Program-made: the position numbers and the translations under genes
The notes under the pieces: model-generated
The model's input: the letters and a program-made list of their open reading frames with translations, nothing else
What the model was told of the DNA's origin: nothing
Database searches by the model: none
Virus record (IMG/VR): IMGVR_UViG_3300048834_000362
Location: 1-45,108 of that record
DNA length: 45,108 nt
Direction: 5' to 3' (one strand)
DNA from: a virus
Shown: piece after piece, positions 23,894 to 33,319 of the stretch
How the letters are laid out: every line of letters begins with the position of its first letter
Numbering within the stretch: position 1 is the stretch's first letter

Positions 23894-24880
23894 TCAGCGC
23901 ATCATCTCAAGGATTGCTTGTTCAACCACATCCCTATTGGGGCTGCCCCCAAACACTCTTGCGCCGGGAGCCAACTTCTCACCGGCATTCAACTCCGCAT
24001 ACAGATGAGGATCCATTGTAGCCAGCATCGCCTCATTTTCCATCATCGCCCGCTGCAATCTCTGTTGCCTCAACTGCATCGCCACTCCGGTAGGCCCCTC
24101 CAACTGACGCCTCGCAGACCTCTGATTTCCGCCAGAGAAGAAGTTGCCCACATCCCTGAAGATGTTGGGATTGATGGCCGACGCGATCGCCAACGCACCT
24201 CCAACCACCCCCGCCCCTTTCAGCAACCCCCTTCCCCCACCCTTCTTAACGGGGGCATCAACGGCGGCATCCGCCACATCAGCCGCAGAGGAAGCGACTC
24301 TTCCGGTGAGCAGTTTGGGTTCTCTCCCTCTCACAGGAATGGGGGAGTTGCCCGCCGCCGTAGTGCCTCGGGAGGCTCCGGCGACACGAGTGGTGCGATC
24401 GCGGACGGCCTGCTCCTGGTTGATGAGGCGGAGGGCGTCGGCCTGCTCCTTCTTCGTCATCTTCTGGAACGCGCCCGACCGTTGCTGAATCCTCTCAGCC
24501 TCAGCCGCCTGCTCAGCCCGGAATGCAGCCGTCGGCCCGGCCCTATAGGGCTTCTTCCCACTCCCGGCAGGCAACTGACGCTGCTGCCCCTGAGCGAGCA
24601 TAGCCGCCAAAGCAGCCATCGCCTTATCCTTCGACACCTTCGGCCCAGTTGACCTCGCGGTCGCTTTCCCCCTCGATCGTCCAGTCTTCGTGGCCTTCGG
24701 AGCCTTGGCGCCAAGGATGTTCTCGCCCAACGCACTCTCGAGGGATCGAAGGCTACCCTCGACGCCGCCCTCCTCCGACCGCTCCATAAGAGCGGCGGAG
24801 AGAATGCGAGCCAGTTCCTCTTGGGGGTCCCGAGGAACTCGTCTGACCTTCAGTTTTTCGACGGGGCGACGCTTGGCCAT
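23894..24880 (-). CDS. Internal virion protein candidate with hydrophobic segment
   Basis: A 328-residue, very basic N-terminal half (MAKRRPVEKLKVRRVPRD, KAPKATKTGRSRGKATARST) followed by helices rich in Gln and Ala, a single hydrophobic stretch GLLKGAGVVGGALAIASAIN near residue 230, and a short acidic C-terminus. A basic region plus one potential membrane helix suits DNA-associated ejection proteins. The repeat copy at 24651 lies in the basic region and is read as KATARS. GGAGG precedes the ATG. Function inferred. Confidence 0.6.
   Translation of the reverse strand: MAKRRPVEKLKVRRVPRDPQEELARILSAALMERSEEGGVEGSLRSLESALGENILGAKAPKATKTGRSRGKATARSTGPKVSKDKAMAALAAMLAQGQQRQLPAGSGKKPYRAGPTAAFRAEQAAEAERIQQRSGAFQKMTKKEQADALRLINQEQAVRDRTTRVAGASRGTTAAGNSPIPVRGREPKLLTGRVASSAADVADAAVDAPVKKGGGRGLLKGAGVVGGALAIASAINPNIFRDVGNFFSGGNQRSARRQLEGPTGVAMQLRQQRLQRAMMENEAMLATMDPHLYAELNAGEKLAPGARVFGGSPNRDVVEQAILEMMR
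24651..24667 (-). repeat. Dispersed repeat copy 10
   Basis: Reverse AAAGCGACCGCGAGGTC, sense-oriented in a virion gene, read as KATARS. Confidence 0.95.
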
Positions 24881-24881
24881 A

Positions 24882-25451
24882 TTAACCTCCGCTAGCCATC
24901 ATATACAGTTCAGCGAACGACGGCGTGGGACGCACGGCCTTCTGTCTAAGAGTCTCCATCTTATTTCCGATGATCTCGGACGCCTGCACATCAGCCATCG
25001 TAGGACTTCTCGCCCCCTCAAGCCCTCTATACAGACCCATCTGGCCTTTGAGTCGCTGGTTGGTGTCGAGGATGTCGTCCATATACATCTCTTGGTCGAA
25101 GACCTCTCGGAACTGACCGGCCTCCATCAGCGCCTCTTCCTCGGCACCCTCTCCCCCAAGAGCCCCCATGATGGGGACGACGTTGAGACCTGCGAGACCC
25201 GCCCACAGCGGATCCAGTCGACGTTCTCCCGCCTTCAGTTCGCCACGAGCGACACGATCCTGCATCGACTTCGTGTACCAGCGACTCTTGACGTTGGCGG
25301 CTGCCCCTCGCTTCGCGACACCCTTGATGCCTGAGCGAGCGGCGGCTCCACCGGCTTTCCCAACGGCGCCTGCGATGGCTTTCTTGGCGGCGGGTCTCCC
25401 CAGAAGGGAGAGAGCGGCCATAAGGACGGGGATTGCAAGTTGAGCGGCCAT
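24882..25451 (-). CDS. Small internal virion protein candidate, Ala/Gly-rich
   Basis: A 189-residue protein with a hydrophobic start (AQLAIPVLMAALSLLG), then a basic Ala/Gly-rich stretch (KKAIAGAVGKAGGAAARSG) and an acidic helical second half with EALMEAGQFREVFDQEMYM. Such hydrophobic, Ala-rich termini occur in ejected phage proteins that enter membranes. Its ATG shares a base with the stop of the gene upstream (TAATG). No family recognised. Confidence 0.6.
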   Translation of the reverse strand: MAAQLAIPVLMAALSLLGRPAAKKAIAGAVGKAGGAAARSGIKGVAKRGAAANVKSRWYTKSMQDRVARGELKAGERRLDPLWAGLAGLNVVPIMGALGGEGAEEEALMEAGQFREVFDQEMYMDDILDTNQRLKGQMGLYRGLEGARSPTMADVQASEIIGNKMETLRQKAVRPTPSFAELYMMASGG

Positions 25452-26875
25452 TATCCACCTCCCGCGATCTCTTCAAGCGTGCGGATGTAGTCCTCGTCGC
25501 CCTGCATCTGACCAATGAGGTTGGAACGAACGCCCTTCTTAAGAACCTCACCCTCGGCGTCCTCCAGACCGTAACCGGCCTCCTCCGCCATCCGCTGGGC
25601 TTCCTCAAGGTCGAAGCCTTGATTGCGGAGTTCGGTGAGGGCGTCAACCAACTGGTAGACCTGATCCTCCTCCAATCCGAACAACTCTCGGTTCTCAATG
25701 AAGTCCGCGATGCCGGGCTCCTGCATCAACTGGTCTCGAGAGGTTCTGCCAGTACCGGCGGTGATCCTGTCCATGGCGATGCCGAACTCTTCGGCGAACT
25801 TCCGATCCCCAATCGAACTGTCGTAGTGCTTCTTCGTGAGGGTGATCATCGTCCGAAGCCCGCGAACATCGTCAGAGTGGTCGAGCCACCACTCATCATT
25901 CGCGGTGTCTTGAGCGGCTGTGGCGAAACTCTCCATCGAGTCCATCAACGCATCAAACTGGAGGGGGGTCATGCTCTGCTGAAGACGCTTGGTGGCCGCA
26001 GCCAACTCCGCATCCTCCGCATCCCCCGGCAACCCTTCTCTGCGAACGGCGGTGGCCTTACGAGCGGCCTTGTGCCACTTCTCGAACTCGTCAGCCGAAT
26101 CCAGAGGAACCGCGTCAATGCTGACGAGACTCTTGGTCATCCTCTCAGCGCCAAACACGTCCCTCCAAGGCAGACCGATTCCAGCCTCATCCTTCGTCAC
26201 CAAGAACTTGCCCAGTGACTCAGAGATGTCGGTGGCGAGACGTTCGCGGAGTTGGACCTGCTCGTCCATCGCTCTTTGCATTCGCGTCTTGAATGCCTCG
26301 ATCTCAACGTCGCTCTTCCCTTTGAGGGCTTGATAAGCGGCAGCCGCAGCGGACGTTTGTGCGTCAGCCTGTCTCTTGGCGGTTCTAGCCGCCTCCCATT
26401 CATTGTCGTCGGTGTCGAGACCTTGCAGCAGGGCCTCCGCTCTCTTGTTGGCGGCGGCAGCCTTTGCAGCCTCAAGCCGGGCGTTGTCCTGATACCGCTT
26501 CTGGTCAATCTCCCTATCTCGTTCGAACTGCTCCTGCTGAAACAGAAGACCTCTCTCTTGGGTGGAGGCCTCCTGCGTCATCCCCTCACGCTCAAGAGTG
26601 CGGTCCTTCTCGGCCTCCGCCCCCTGGAACTCCATCCCCTGCTGAGTAAGGGCAACTTCCTGCTGCATCTGTTCGCGGGCGAGTTTGGCGTCCATTTCCG
26701 CCATCCTCATCTTCGTCTGGGCTTCCATCTCCGCCTGCATCGCCCGAACCCCACGCTCGGCGGACTGATTGCGGTTCTCGGCGATCTGCTGCACCGCGAA
26801 ACCCGTGCTCTGCGTCGACGGATCGACGAAGTTCACACCAGGACTCACACTATTGGGCTGAGGAAACTGACTCAT
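25451..26875 (-). CDS. Coiled-coil internal virion protein candidate
   Basis: A 474-residue protein. The first 50 residues are extended, beginning MSQFPQPNSV. Residues about 40-215 form an almost continuous charged coiled coil with many Gln/Glu/Arg (AQTKMRMAEMDAKLAREQMQ and onward). The rest is helical and acidic. Long helical proteins here in podoviruses line the ejection channel or inner core. It shares the exact N-terminal MSQFP with the 1161-residue protein. ATGA overlap with the upstream gene. Role inferred from context. Confidence 0.6.
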   Translation of the reverse strand: MSQFPQPNSVSPGVNFVDPSTQSTGFAVQQIAENRNQSAERGVRAMQAEMEAQTKMRMAEMDAKLAREQMQQEVALTQQGMEFQGAEAEKDRTLEREGMTQEASTQERGLLFQQEQFERDREIDQKRYQDNARLEAAKAAAANKRAEALLQGLDTDDNEWEAARTAKRQADAQTSAAAAAYQALKGKSDVEIEAFKTRMQRAMDEQVQLRERLATDISESLGKFLVTKDEAGIGLPWRDVFGAERMTKSLVSIDAVPLDSADEFEKWHKAARKATAVRREGLPGDAEDAELAAATKRLQQSMTPLQFDALMDSMESFATAAQDTANDEWWLDHSDDVRGLRTMITLTKKHYDSSIGDRKFAEEFGIAMDRITAGTGRTSRDQLMQEPGIADFIENRELFGLEEDQVYQLVDALTELRNQGFDLEEAQRMAEEAGYGLEDAEGEVLKKGVRSNLIGQMQGDEDYIRTLEEIAGGG

Positions 26876-28110
26876 CGCTGCATCCCCTCGGAGGCGGGCT
26901 CAAACTCTTCGTCCTCGCCCCCCCTATTGGCCCTCACGTAGTCCCTAGCCTCGTCGCCCTGCGATCCCCAGTTCCACTGAGGTCCGAAGGGGGCCGACTC
27001 ACTCCCACCCCCGCCCATAAAGCCGGACGGACTAAAGACACCGCCTCCGCCGCCGCTGGACTCGATAGCCATCAGTTGGGCGAGGCCGGTCACCTGACTA
27101 ACAACAGTCTCCGGATTCGACCGGATGAGATTGCTGAGGGTGACGAGGCCTCCCAACTCTAGTTCGGTCGCAGCCGCCTCAGCCGCCATCCGCATCGACG
27201 CAGCCTGAGCATACATCCCCTGCCTCATCTGCTGACTTCCGAGCCGCTGCTGGTTGAGGTTGAGACCGAGAGTCGCCCTCGCTTCGTTGTACTGGGCCCC
27301 CAGTTGAGCGGCCACGGCACTCGTCTGCTCGTTGACTCCCAACCGGATGCGTTCCTTCTGGGCCATCTTCTGAGCGGGAGTGAGGTTGGGATCACTCTCA
27401 ATCTCGAAGAGACTCTGCTCAACATTCCGTCTCATGCCGGTGATCTGAGCCATCGTCTGCTGAGCGCTGAGATTCTTGTACTCACCGAGAATCTCGTCAC
27501 TCTTCTGCTCGAAGAACGCCCTGTCCTCCTCGGCCAGTCTCGTCAGTTCGTCAGCCTGCTCGAACCCAACATTGCGGGCTCTGTCGGCAGCGGGATCAAT
27601 GCGACCGGCGAACTCTTGATTCACCAAGTCCAAACGCTGCCACTGTCGATCAGCAGCCCCCTGCATCCGCTCATAGTCGCTATCGACAGCCTGACGGAGC
27701 ATGTCCATCGTGGACATCTCACCACCCTCGCCCCCATAAGTGGAGATCTGATCCCCACCCCTACTCATGTAGTCCCTCTGCATCTGACCGAACGTGGCGT
27801 CCGGAGTGAATGCACCGGGCCTCGCGGTCGCTGGACGAGCGAGAGTGCGATTGTCCACGTACTCCCCAAACGACATGTTGGGGTTGTTGACGCGAGGCAG
27901 CCCGTTCGCGTTGTAAAGCGACCTCCCACCATCTCTAGAATTCGACGGAAGGTTGGAGGGGGGAACCACCTGCATCTGAGAGCCTTTGGCCCTCCGATTG
28001 ATGGCGCCGCCGCCCATGTTGCCACGAGCAGCCCCGCTGAGGGCGGCTAGGCCTCTGGTGAAGGATTGACCGCCCCCAGAGAACCCTCGATTGTCAGGTC
28101 CGAATGCCAT
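26872..28110 (-). CDS. Gly/Gln-rich structural protein, probably internal virion
   Basis: A 412-residue protein. The chosen start is ATG 28110 (MAFGPDNRGF), two bases after the preceding stop, with AGAGGGGG upstream. An upstream extension would read back through the nozzle gene and is unlikely. A Gly- and Asn-rich N-terminus precedes a long helical body (about residues 140-330, rich in Gln, Ala, Met and Glu), then a Gly/Ser-rich tail with GSESAPFGPQWNWGSQ. A repeat copy is read as PATARPG near residue 95. Virion role inferred. Confidence 0.6.
   Translation of the reverse strand: MAFGPDNRGFSGGGQSFTRGLAALSGAARGNMGGGAINRRAKGSQMQVVPPSNLPSNSRDGGRSLYNANGLPRVNNPNMSFGEYVDNRTLARPATARPGAFTPDATFGQMQRDYMSRGGDQISTYGGEGGEMSTMDMLRQAVDSDYERMQGAADRQWQRLDLVNQEFAGRIDPAADRARNVGFEQADELTRLAEEDRAFFEQKSDEILGEYKNLSAQQTMAQITGMRRNVEQSLFEIESDPNLTPAQKMAQKERIRLGVNEQTSAVAAQLGAQYNEARATLGLNLNQQRLGSQQMRQGMYAQAASMRMAAEAAATELELGGLVTLSNLIRSNPETVVSQVTGLAQLMAIESSGGGGGVFSPSGFMGGGGSESAPFGPQWNWGSQGDEARDYVRANRGGEDEEFEPASEGMQR
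27820..27832 (-). repeat. Dispersed repeat copy 11
   Basis: Reverse 13-mer AGCGACCGCGAGG followed by CC rather than T, read as PATARP in a virion gene. Confidence 0.85.
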
Positions 28111-28111
28111 G

Positions 28112-30487
28112 TTAAGCCCCCTCTGGATTATACGTCCTCTCAATATTACCATTGACGGTGACCGAAATCAACACGAAATCCAAGTCTGCCGCCATCACCT
28201 CCACCACCGGGAACAGGAGCGACCCTGCCACTCCAAACTCCCCAAGCGGCGCGTGGTATCTGCCGGGATTGTCCGCCACGGCCACCACAGCCGTCTCCCT
28301 GTCCTGATACGACCTCACCACCCTCTCCACCACAGGATCTTCCGACAGGCCGCTCAGAACGGACGCCTTGAACACCGCCACATTCGCGTTATCGGAGGCG
28401 TCCCCGTCAACGCTAATAAAGTGGCACCCTAGAGATTTAATTGTGCGTCTGCGGAAGTAATCCTGACCGGCCCCCCTATACGAATCGGCTCCCCCAAACT
28501 CCGACTCGAGGCCAATCTCCCAACCCACCCATCTGAATCTCACCGGGCTGATAACAACCGTGTCCCCCTCATCAATGGTGACGGGAGAGTCCACAGTGAA
28601 GGTGGTGGGTCCAGCGGAGGTCGCCGACTCGACGATGCCAGTAATCTCCCGAATCTCCCACTCGGAGTCCCCGTTCATGAAGGCGATCTTGCACCCAACG
28701 ATATCGTTAGTGTCGTAGCCCTCATCGACGACGCGGACGTTGGTGGTGGCGGTTGCCGTAAAGTCGACCGTGGTGACCACCGGGCCCGAGGGGTCCAGTA
28801 GGTCCACTCGCCCCTTCTCCCTCTTGTCATCGAAGCGGTAGACGATGCCCTTGTTGCTGAAGAACTGGGCTCTCTTCAGTTCGCTCCCCGACGAAGGAAC
28901 AACGCCATAAGAAGCGACCGCGAAGTTCGTGTCCCAGATCTCCGACACTGAGGAAGTGGAGAACCAGAAGCACACCGTCTTCTCCTCAACGGGGTTGAGG
29001 ATGAAGATGGCGTTCATCGAAGGGTCAAAGGTGACGTAGCATTCTTCGAGAGAGTCGGCCCAGTCCTCGTACACAAGGCGGTCGATGGCGTTGAGGGGCT
29101 CGACGTTACCCTGACGATCGACGCGGAGGAAACCGTTCTTGCTGAGGTAGTAGGCGGAGTTCTCAGCGGTGCCGACGGCGAACTGCCCAACAACCCCGAA
29201 CCCCTCATGCATTCCCTCAGCGATCACCTGAATGCCGCTCTTGATGACAAGGTAGATTCGGTTCTTACTGAACCCATAGAGGAAGCCACCGACCCTCGCA
29301 AACGCGAGGGGCACATCGGAACTGTCCTCCATAGGGAAGCGGTTGTCCGGGGGGAACAGTTCGGGGCTGATGGTGGTGGGCGAACTATAACGAATCTCGC
29401 CGATGGCGGTCACGTCGTCACCCACCTGATCCTGCGAGGACACTACGAGCATCCCCTGGTAGTGAGCGGCTGCCCTGCCGAAAGGGATATCCTCGAGGAA
29501 CTGAGCCGAATTGTCGTACAGAGGTTGGATGCTGAGGGGGTAGTCCTCCAACTCGAAGAAGTGGGTGTAGGTGCCTCCGTCAAGAATGAAGTCGTCCACC
29601 TTGTCGAGGTTGTAGATGCTGCTTGCAAAAGAGCCACCCGCCGTAGTCACCTCGAGGGAGCGGTAGACGCGGATCTGATCGAATCGGTTGGCCAAGTTCG
29701 TCGCGTTCGTGATCTCCAACTTGATGTAGCCGCTGGTTGCAGCCTCATCAGGCGCCGATCCCACAACAGGAAAGTCAGACGAGGTGATCTGGACAGGTTC
29801 GGCCAACGCACTGAGTCTGCCGGTGATCGAATCCCTCAGTTGGTAAGTGAACGCATACGAACCGGGAGGTAGAAGGACTCCCTCTTCGCCGGAGGGGAGG
29901 GTGTCGACGACAGTGACGGTGAGTTCGCCGACGATGCCCGAACCGTGATCGGTGTTGGGGGCCTTGCCCGGCCCAGTGTCAGCAACAACCACGCTCTCAT
30001 CGGTGGCGTCGGGGTCGACGTAGAAGAGCACGGGCTGAAACCCCTCTCGGAAGATGTACACGAGTCGCCCAACAACAGCCACATCCATCGGCTGATCGGC
30101 AACAGAGGAACCGCTGGTGATCTGCTGGATGTGCCACTCGCTCCCATCAAAGTACTCCACCACAATGTAGTCGGTGGAGCCGTTTGTGTAGCGAACGACG
30201 TAGCCGTGGTAGATGTCGGAGGAGCCGACCTGAAAACTGATGGGGAAGACGTTGTGCAGAGTGTCGATGGTGTAGCCCGTGCTATCCGACGAGAGGGGAG
30301 TCATCGCACCCAACTGGCCCTCTCGCTTGAAACCTCCGAACACACGAACGCCCCCTTGAACCCTACCATCAATGCCGACGAGTTCGGGGCAGAACCCCCT
30401 CTCCATACCGACGCGACGAGTCCGCTTCGATTGGCTGATTTCGCTGGTGCGGTAGTTCCAAGTTTGATCGACGACTCTTCCTCTCAT
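28112..30487 (-). CDS. Tail nozzle / tail tube B-like protein
   Basis: A 791-residue, beta-rich protein in the position of the podovirus tail nozzle, followed downstream by the internal virion genes. Repeated beta-sheet blade-like segments (ADQPMDVAVVGRLVYIF, FARVGGFLYGFSKNRIYLV, AENSAYYLSKNGFLRVD) resemble the propeller of T7 gp12-type nozzles or P22 gp10-type stoppers. The final third is beta-sandwich-like with Val/Thr-rich strands. An imperfect repeat (28912) is read as NFAVAS. The stop is adjacent to the next start. Structural role is likely; exact homology not proven. Confidence 0.65.
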   Translation of the reverse strand: MRGRVVDQTWNYRTSEISQSKRTRRVGMERGFCPELVGIDGRVQGGVRVFGGFKREGQLGAMTPLSSDSTGYTIDTLHNVFPISFQVGSSDIYHGYVVRYTNGSTDYIVVEYFDGSEWHIQQITSGSSVADQPMDVAVVGRLVYIFREGFQPVLFYVDPDATDESVVVADTGPGKAPNTDHGSGIVGELTVTVVDTLPSGEEGVLLPPGSYAFTYQLRDSITGRLSALAEPVQITSSDFPVVGSAPDEAATSGYIKLEITNATNLANRFDQIRVYRSLEVTTAGGSFASSIYNLDKVDDFILDGGTYTHFFELEDYPLSIQPLYDNSAQFLEDIPFGRAAAHYQGMLVVSSQDQVGDDVTAIGEIRYSSPTTISPELFPPDNRFPMEDSSDVPLAFARVGGFLYGFSKNRIYLVIKSGIQVIAEGMHEGFGVVGQFAVGTAENSAYYLSKNGFLRVDRQGNVEPLNAIDRLVYEDWADSLEECYVTFDPSMNAIFILNPVEEKTVCFWFSTSSVSEIWDTNFAVASYGVVPSSGSELKRAQFFSNKGIVYRFDDKREKGRVDLLDPSGPVVTTVDFTATATTNVRVVDEGYDTNDIVGCKIAFMNGDSEWEIREITGIVESATSAGPTTFTVDSPVTIDEGDTVVISPVRFRWVGWEIGLESEFGGADSYRGAGQDYFRRRTIKSLGCHFISVDGDASDNANVAVFKASVLSGLSEDPVVERVVRSYQDRETAVVAVADNPGRYHAPLGEFGVAGSLLFPVVEVMAADLDFVLISVTVNGNIERTYNPEGA
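28912..28927 (+). repeat. Dispersed repeat copy 12 (one mismatch)
   Basis: AAGCGACCGCGAAGTT, G to A at the second-last core position, antisense in the nozzle-like gene, read as NFAVAS. Confidence 0.7.
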
Positions 30488-31152
30488 CGCACCAACTCCT
30501 CGACTGCTTCCCGCACACCCTTCGTCTCCATAAACTCGTCGAGGGGTCCACCCTTCGAACAGTTGATGAGTCGCACCCCAAACTTCGACGCAGTGGGTGT
30601 CCCTTCTCTCAACCCCTGGATCACTCGTGCGAAGATCGTCACCTCGCGTTTGGTCTTATGGGCCTCGGAGATCTTGTCCTTCGAGAAGGGGTAGAGTTTC
30701 ATGTCGGGCATCTTGAAGTCCGACCCCACAATGAGGAGGTTCTTGAAGCCCATCCACGAGCAGACGTGGAGCCCGAACAACAACCCTCTATTGTAGGAGC
30801 GACAGATGGGTAACTTCCCATCGCAGAACCTACTACTTGCGTCTTTTGGTCCGCCTGCGTAAGGCAACCCTACGACGTTCGGGTAGGCGCGGTAGTTGCT
30901 TGCGTTTCCTTGACAGATGAACTTGGGAACCTCCTTCGACAAGAATGCTGAGTCGAAAAACTTCTGCACATCCACCCCGCACCAGTAATCCAGCGAGGTC
31001 AACTGGTACGCTCGGTTGATTCCAACGACAGGAACGCCTCTCTCTTGTCGCGCCCATTCAACTTCCTCCCTCACTCTATCAAAATCGTGACCGGGGCAGG
31101 CGACAATCGCCGTCTTGTGAGCGGGAATCTGCGGAGGTTTCACTTCAGCCAT
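30484..31152 (-). CDS. DUF115-/glycosyltransferase-like protein of unknown role
   Basis: A 222-residue alpha/beta protein. KTAIVACPGHDFDRVREEVE, GINRAYQLTSLDYWCGVDVQ, then FICQGNASNYRAYPNVVGLP and NLLIVGSDFKMPDM recall the Rossmann-like MptE/DUF115 group, which is sometimes linked to nucleotide-sugar chemistry. No catalytic residues can be fixed. ATG 31152 has GAGGA about nine bases upstream; a TTG at 31167 inside the repeat copy is less likely. It overlaps the previous gene by eight bases and the nozzle gene by four. Confidence 0.55.
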   Translation of the reverse strand: MAEVKPPQIPAHKTAIVACPGHDFDRVREEVEWARQERGVPVVGINRAYQLTSLDYWCGVDVQKFFDSAFLSKEVPKFICQGNASNYRAYPNVVGLPYAGGPKDASSRFCDGKLPICRSYNRGLLFGLHVCSWMGFKNLLIVGSDFKMPDMKLYPFSKDKISEAHKTKREVTIFARVIQGLREGTPTASKFGVRLINCSKGGPLDEFMETKGVREAVEELVR

Positions 31153-31516
31153 TCGAACGATCCTCAAGCGACCGCGAGGTTAGGGGGTCAATGCGGGTGG
31201 GGATTTGGGGCATGGGGGGGAGGGGGCGGGGCTGAGTCATGGCTTTGAGGAAGCGAACGACGAAGATGGCGGTGAGTCCGCCGAAGAGGGTGTAGAGGAG
31301 GAGGTGGGGCCAAACGTGGGAGAAGAGGACGAAGAAAGAGGCGAACCAGAAGGAGAGGCAAGTGGGGCAGTGCCAGAACTGTCGCCACCACTCCTTTTCG
31401 ATGAGGGCCGATGCTTTGGTGCGGAACCAGCGGAGGGGGCCGAAGGGCATTTCGGAGATGGCGGTGGCGAGGCCAACGGCGGAGAGGATGGAAAGGATGA
31501 AGGCGAGGAGGTTCAT
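31145..31516 (-). CDS. DUF1360-like membrane protein
   Basis: A 123-residue protein with three hydrophobic helices (LLAFILSILSAVGLATAI; FWFASFFVLFSHVWPHLLLY; LFGGLTAIFVVRFLK) and a WHCPTCLSFW motif between the first and second, as in the DUF1360 family found in bacteria and phages. The two Cys may bind metal or form a disulfide. Its C-terminal tail PLTSRSLEDRSNG is encoded by the dispersed repeat (31166-31181). The start overlaps the upstream stop (ATGA). Role unknown. Confidence 0.7.
   Translation of the reverse strand: MNLLAFILSILSAVGLATAISEMPFGPLRWFRTKASALIEKEWWRQFWHCPTCLSFWFASFFVLFSHVWPHLLLYTLFGGLTAIFVVRFLKAMTQPRPLPPMPQIPTRIDPLTSRSLEDRSNG
31166..31181 (+). repeat. Dispersed repeat copy 13
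   Basis: AAGCGACCGCGAGGTT then AGGGG, in the 3' end of the DUF1360-like gene, read as PLTSRSL. Confidence 0.95.
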
Positions 31517-33318
31517 GGGAGGTTTCCTTCGAAGTCACTGCTGATCTGGTCTTTCTCGACGCAACCACAGCCCCGCCACGAAGCGGCGCCCATACCACCC
31601 ATCATATCACAGAGGGCGTAGTTTGTCGCCGAAACACCCACAGTAATGACTCCGAGGGTGCGATTGTCGACGTCGTTGGCGGTGTAGGTGGATGTGCCCC
31701 CCACGTAGAAGTTTTCGGAGGTGGTGGGGGTGGGGATAATGCGGTCACAGACGGTTTGGGTGAAGTGACTAGTATTTACCCCGGACGTGTCGGTGGACGA
31801 GAATACGAAGGAGCAGGTGGGGCCGTTGAAGGTGTTGGCGACTGAGAAGAGGATGGAGGAGGAAGAGGGCTTGTAGCACTCGAAGTTGAAGCGGGCCACC
31901 CCTGGAAGGGCACTGTCGTAACCCATGTCGGCAACCGTGAAAGCCCACGCAGTGTTTGAGAGGGTTGACGGGGACGAGGAGAAGTTTCGGGCGACAGCAT
32001 AAACGCCCTCGACTCCTGCGGTCTGGATTGAGGTCAAACCCGTCCTCAGTTGTTCGCAGTCGTTTTGGGTGGGGGGAGTGGGACGGAGGATGGAGGGGAC
32101 GGATCCTTCCCACTGGCGCAGAAGAAGACCATTGGTGTTGTAGCGACCCACGTTCCAGAGGGCGGTGAAACTGGTGTTCGCCTCTTCCCCGAAGAACCAC
32201 TCCCCGACGGTGGGACAACAGCCAGAGGGCTCGGTGACTCCACAAAGGGGATCGTCAGGGTCGAGTTCTCCGGTGCAGCACCTACTGTCAATGACGTTGC
32301 CGTTCTCGTCGACGCAGGCGGCGTTTTCACACTCATCCGCTAGGCCCGCGGTGGGGGCGTCTGTGCCCCAAACGCACTTGAGGACGGAAGTGTCTTGTGA
32401 GTAGGAGGCGGAGATGTCCAGCGAGCGATCAACATCGAAGGGGGGCCCTGACTGGGTGGTGGTGCGTGAGGCTGTGAATTCCCACGAGTCGGGCACGGTG
32501 GTGGAAGTGAAGGTGTCTGATTCGGAGTCGCCCAGAACACCCCTCAAAGTCGTCTCTTCGAGGGAGCGAGAGAGGGTGTCGGAACCGTCGGTGGTGGAGA
32601 GGTTGATTCGATAGGCAACACCGAAGTAGGCACAGACGTTGCCGTCCTCATCCTCAAAGAGTTCGATGTTCAACTTGAACTCATCAACGTCGAACGAGCC
32701 GGAGAGACCGCTGGCCTTGAAGAAGGTCAAACTGATTCGAGAGGTGGGGCGATCGGAATAGAAGTGTTGACCGAGGTAACCCTCTAGGTCGTTCAGGTCC
32801 ATCGTGGCGGTGCGTGATCCTGAGAATCCGTCGCTATCGGAGAAAGAACCATCAATGGAGATGGAGACGGTGCCTGTGACGGTTGACTCTTCGGAGGGGG
32901 GGTTGAAGCCTTTAGCGGCGATGATTTCTCTGCAACGGACTTGGAAGTTGTCTGCGAAGTTGATGTCGATGGAGGCGGTTACGTCGATGGTTGAGGAGTT
33001 GGTGTAGGAGCCGCCGCTGAAAGTGAAGTCAGACTCGGCGTAGGTTGAGGCGGTGATGGAGGCGATGAGGGAGAAGGAGCCATCGGGATTTTGACGGAGG
33101 GGAAAGACGTGGGTGCGTTGCCACACAAGGTCGTCACCGCTTTGGAACTCGTCCTGAGGAACGGGGGCGTCGGGGCAGCCGTCGCAGCAGTCTTCACAGA
33201 TGGCTTCGGTGCATTCGTCTGAGGTTGATTCGGGAACGATGACTAAGGGCTGGGGGTCTGGGTCACCCGGCCTCTTGAACACCAGTCTTCCGTCTTTGAT
33301 GACAACTCTTCCTGCCAT
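31513..33318 (-). CDS. Cys-rich tail protein
   Basis: A 601-residue protein with a Cys cluster near the N-terminus (CTEAICEDCCDGCPD) and two more in the middle (ECENAACVDENGNVIDSRCC, GVTEPSGCCPTVGEWFF). The rest is Ser/Thr/Asp-rich beta sequence typical of tail or fibre shafts and tips. Position between adaptor/fibre genes and the nozzle suggests a peripheral tail component. The numerous Cys pairs suggest disulfide or metal stabilisation outside the cell. No enzymatic motif seen. Confidence 0.65.
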   Translation of the reverse strand: MAGRVVIKDGRLVFKRPGDPDPQPLVIVPESTSDECTEAICEDCCDGCPDAPVPQDEFQSGDDLVWQRTHVFPLRQNPDGSFSLIASITASTYAESDFTFSGGSYTNSSTIDVTASIDINFADNFQVRCREIIAAKGFNPPSEESTVTGTVSISIDGSFSDSDGFSGSRTATMDLNDLEGYLGQHFYSDRPTSRISLTFFKASGLSGSFDVDEFKLNIELFEDEDGNVCAYFGVAYRINLSTTDGSDTLSRSLEETTLRGVLGDSESDTFTSTTVPDSWEFTASRTTTQSGPPFDVDRSLDISASYSQDTSVLKCVWGTDAPTAGLADECENAACVDENGNVIDSRCCTGELDPDDPLCGVTEPSGCCPTVGEWFFGEEANTSFTALWNVGRYNTNGLLLRQWEGSVPSILRPTPPTQNDCEQLRTGLTSIQTAGVEGVYAVARNFSSSPSTLSNTAWAFTVADMGYDSALPGVARFNFECYKPSSSSILFSVANTFNGPTCSFVFSSTDTSGVNTSHFTQTVCDRIIPTPTTSENFYVGGTSTYTANDVDNRTLGVITVGVSATNYALCDMMGGMGAASWRGCGCVEKDQISSDFEGNLP

Positions 33319-33319
33319 A

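Noticed and set aside
29293-29310. Perfect seven-base inverted repeat CCCTCGC-AAAC-GCGAGGG
   Set aside because: Inside the nozzle-like coding sequence with no T-run and no second copy; most likely incidental.
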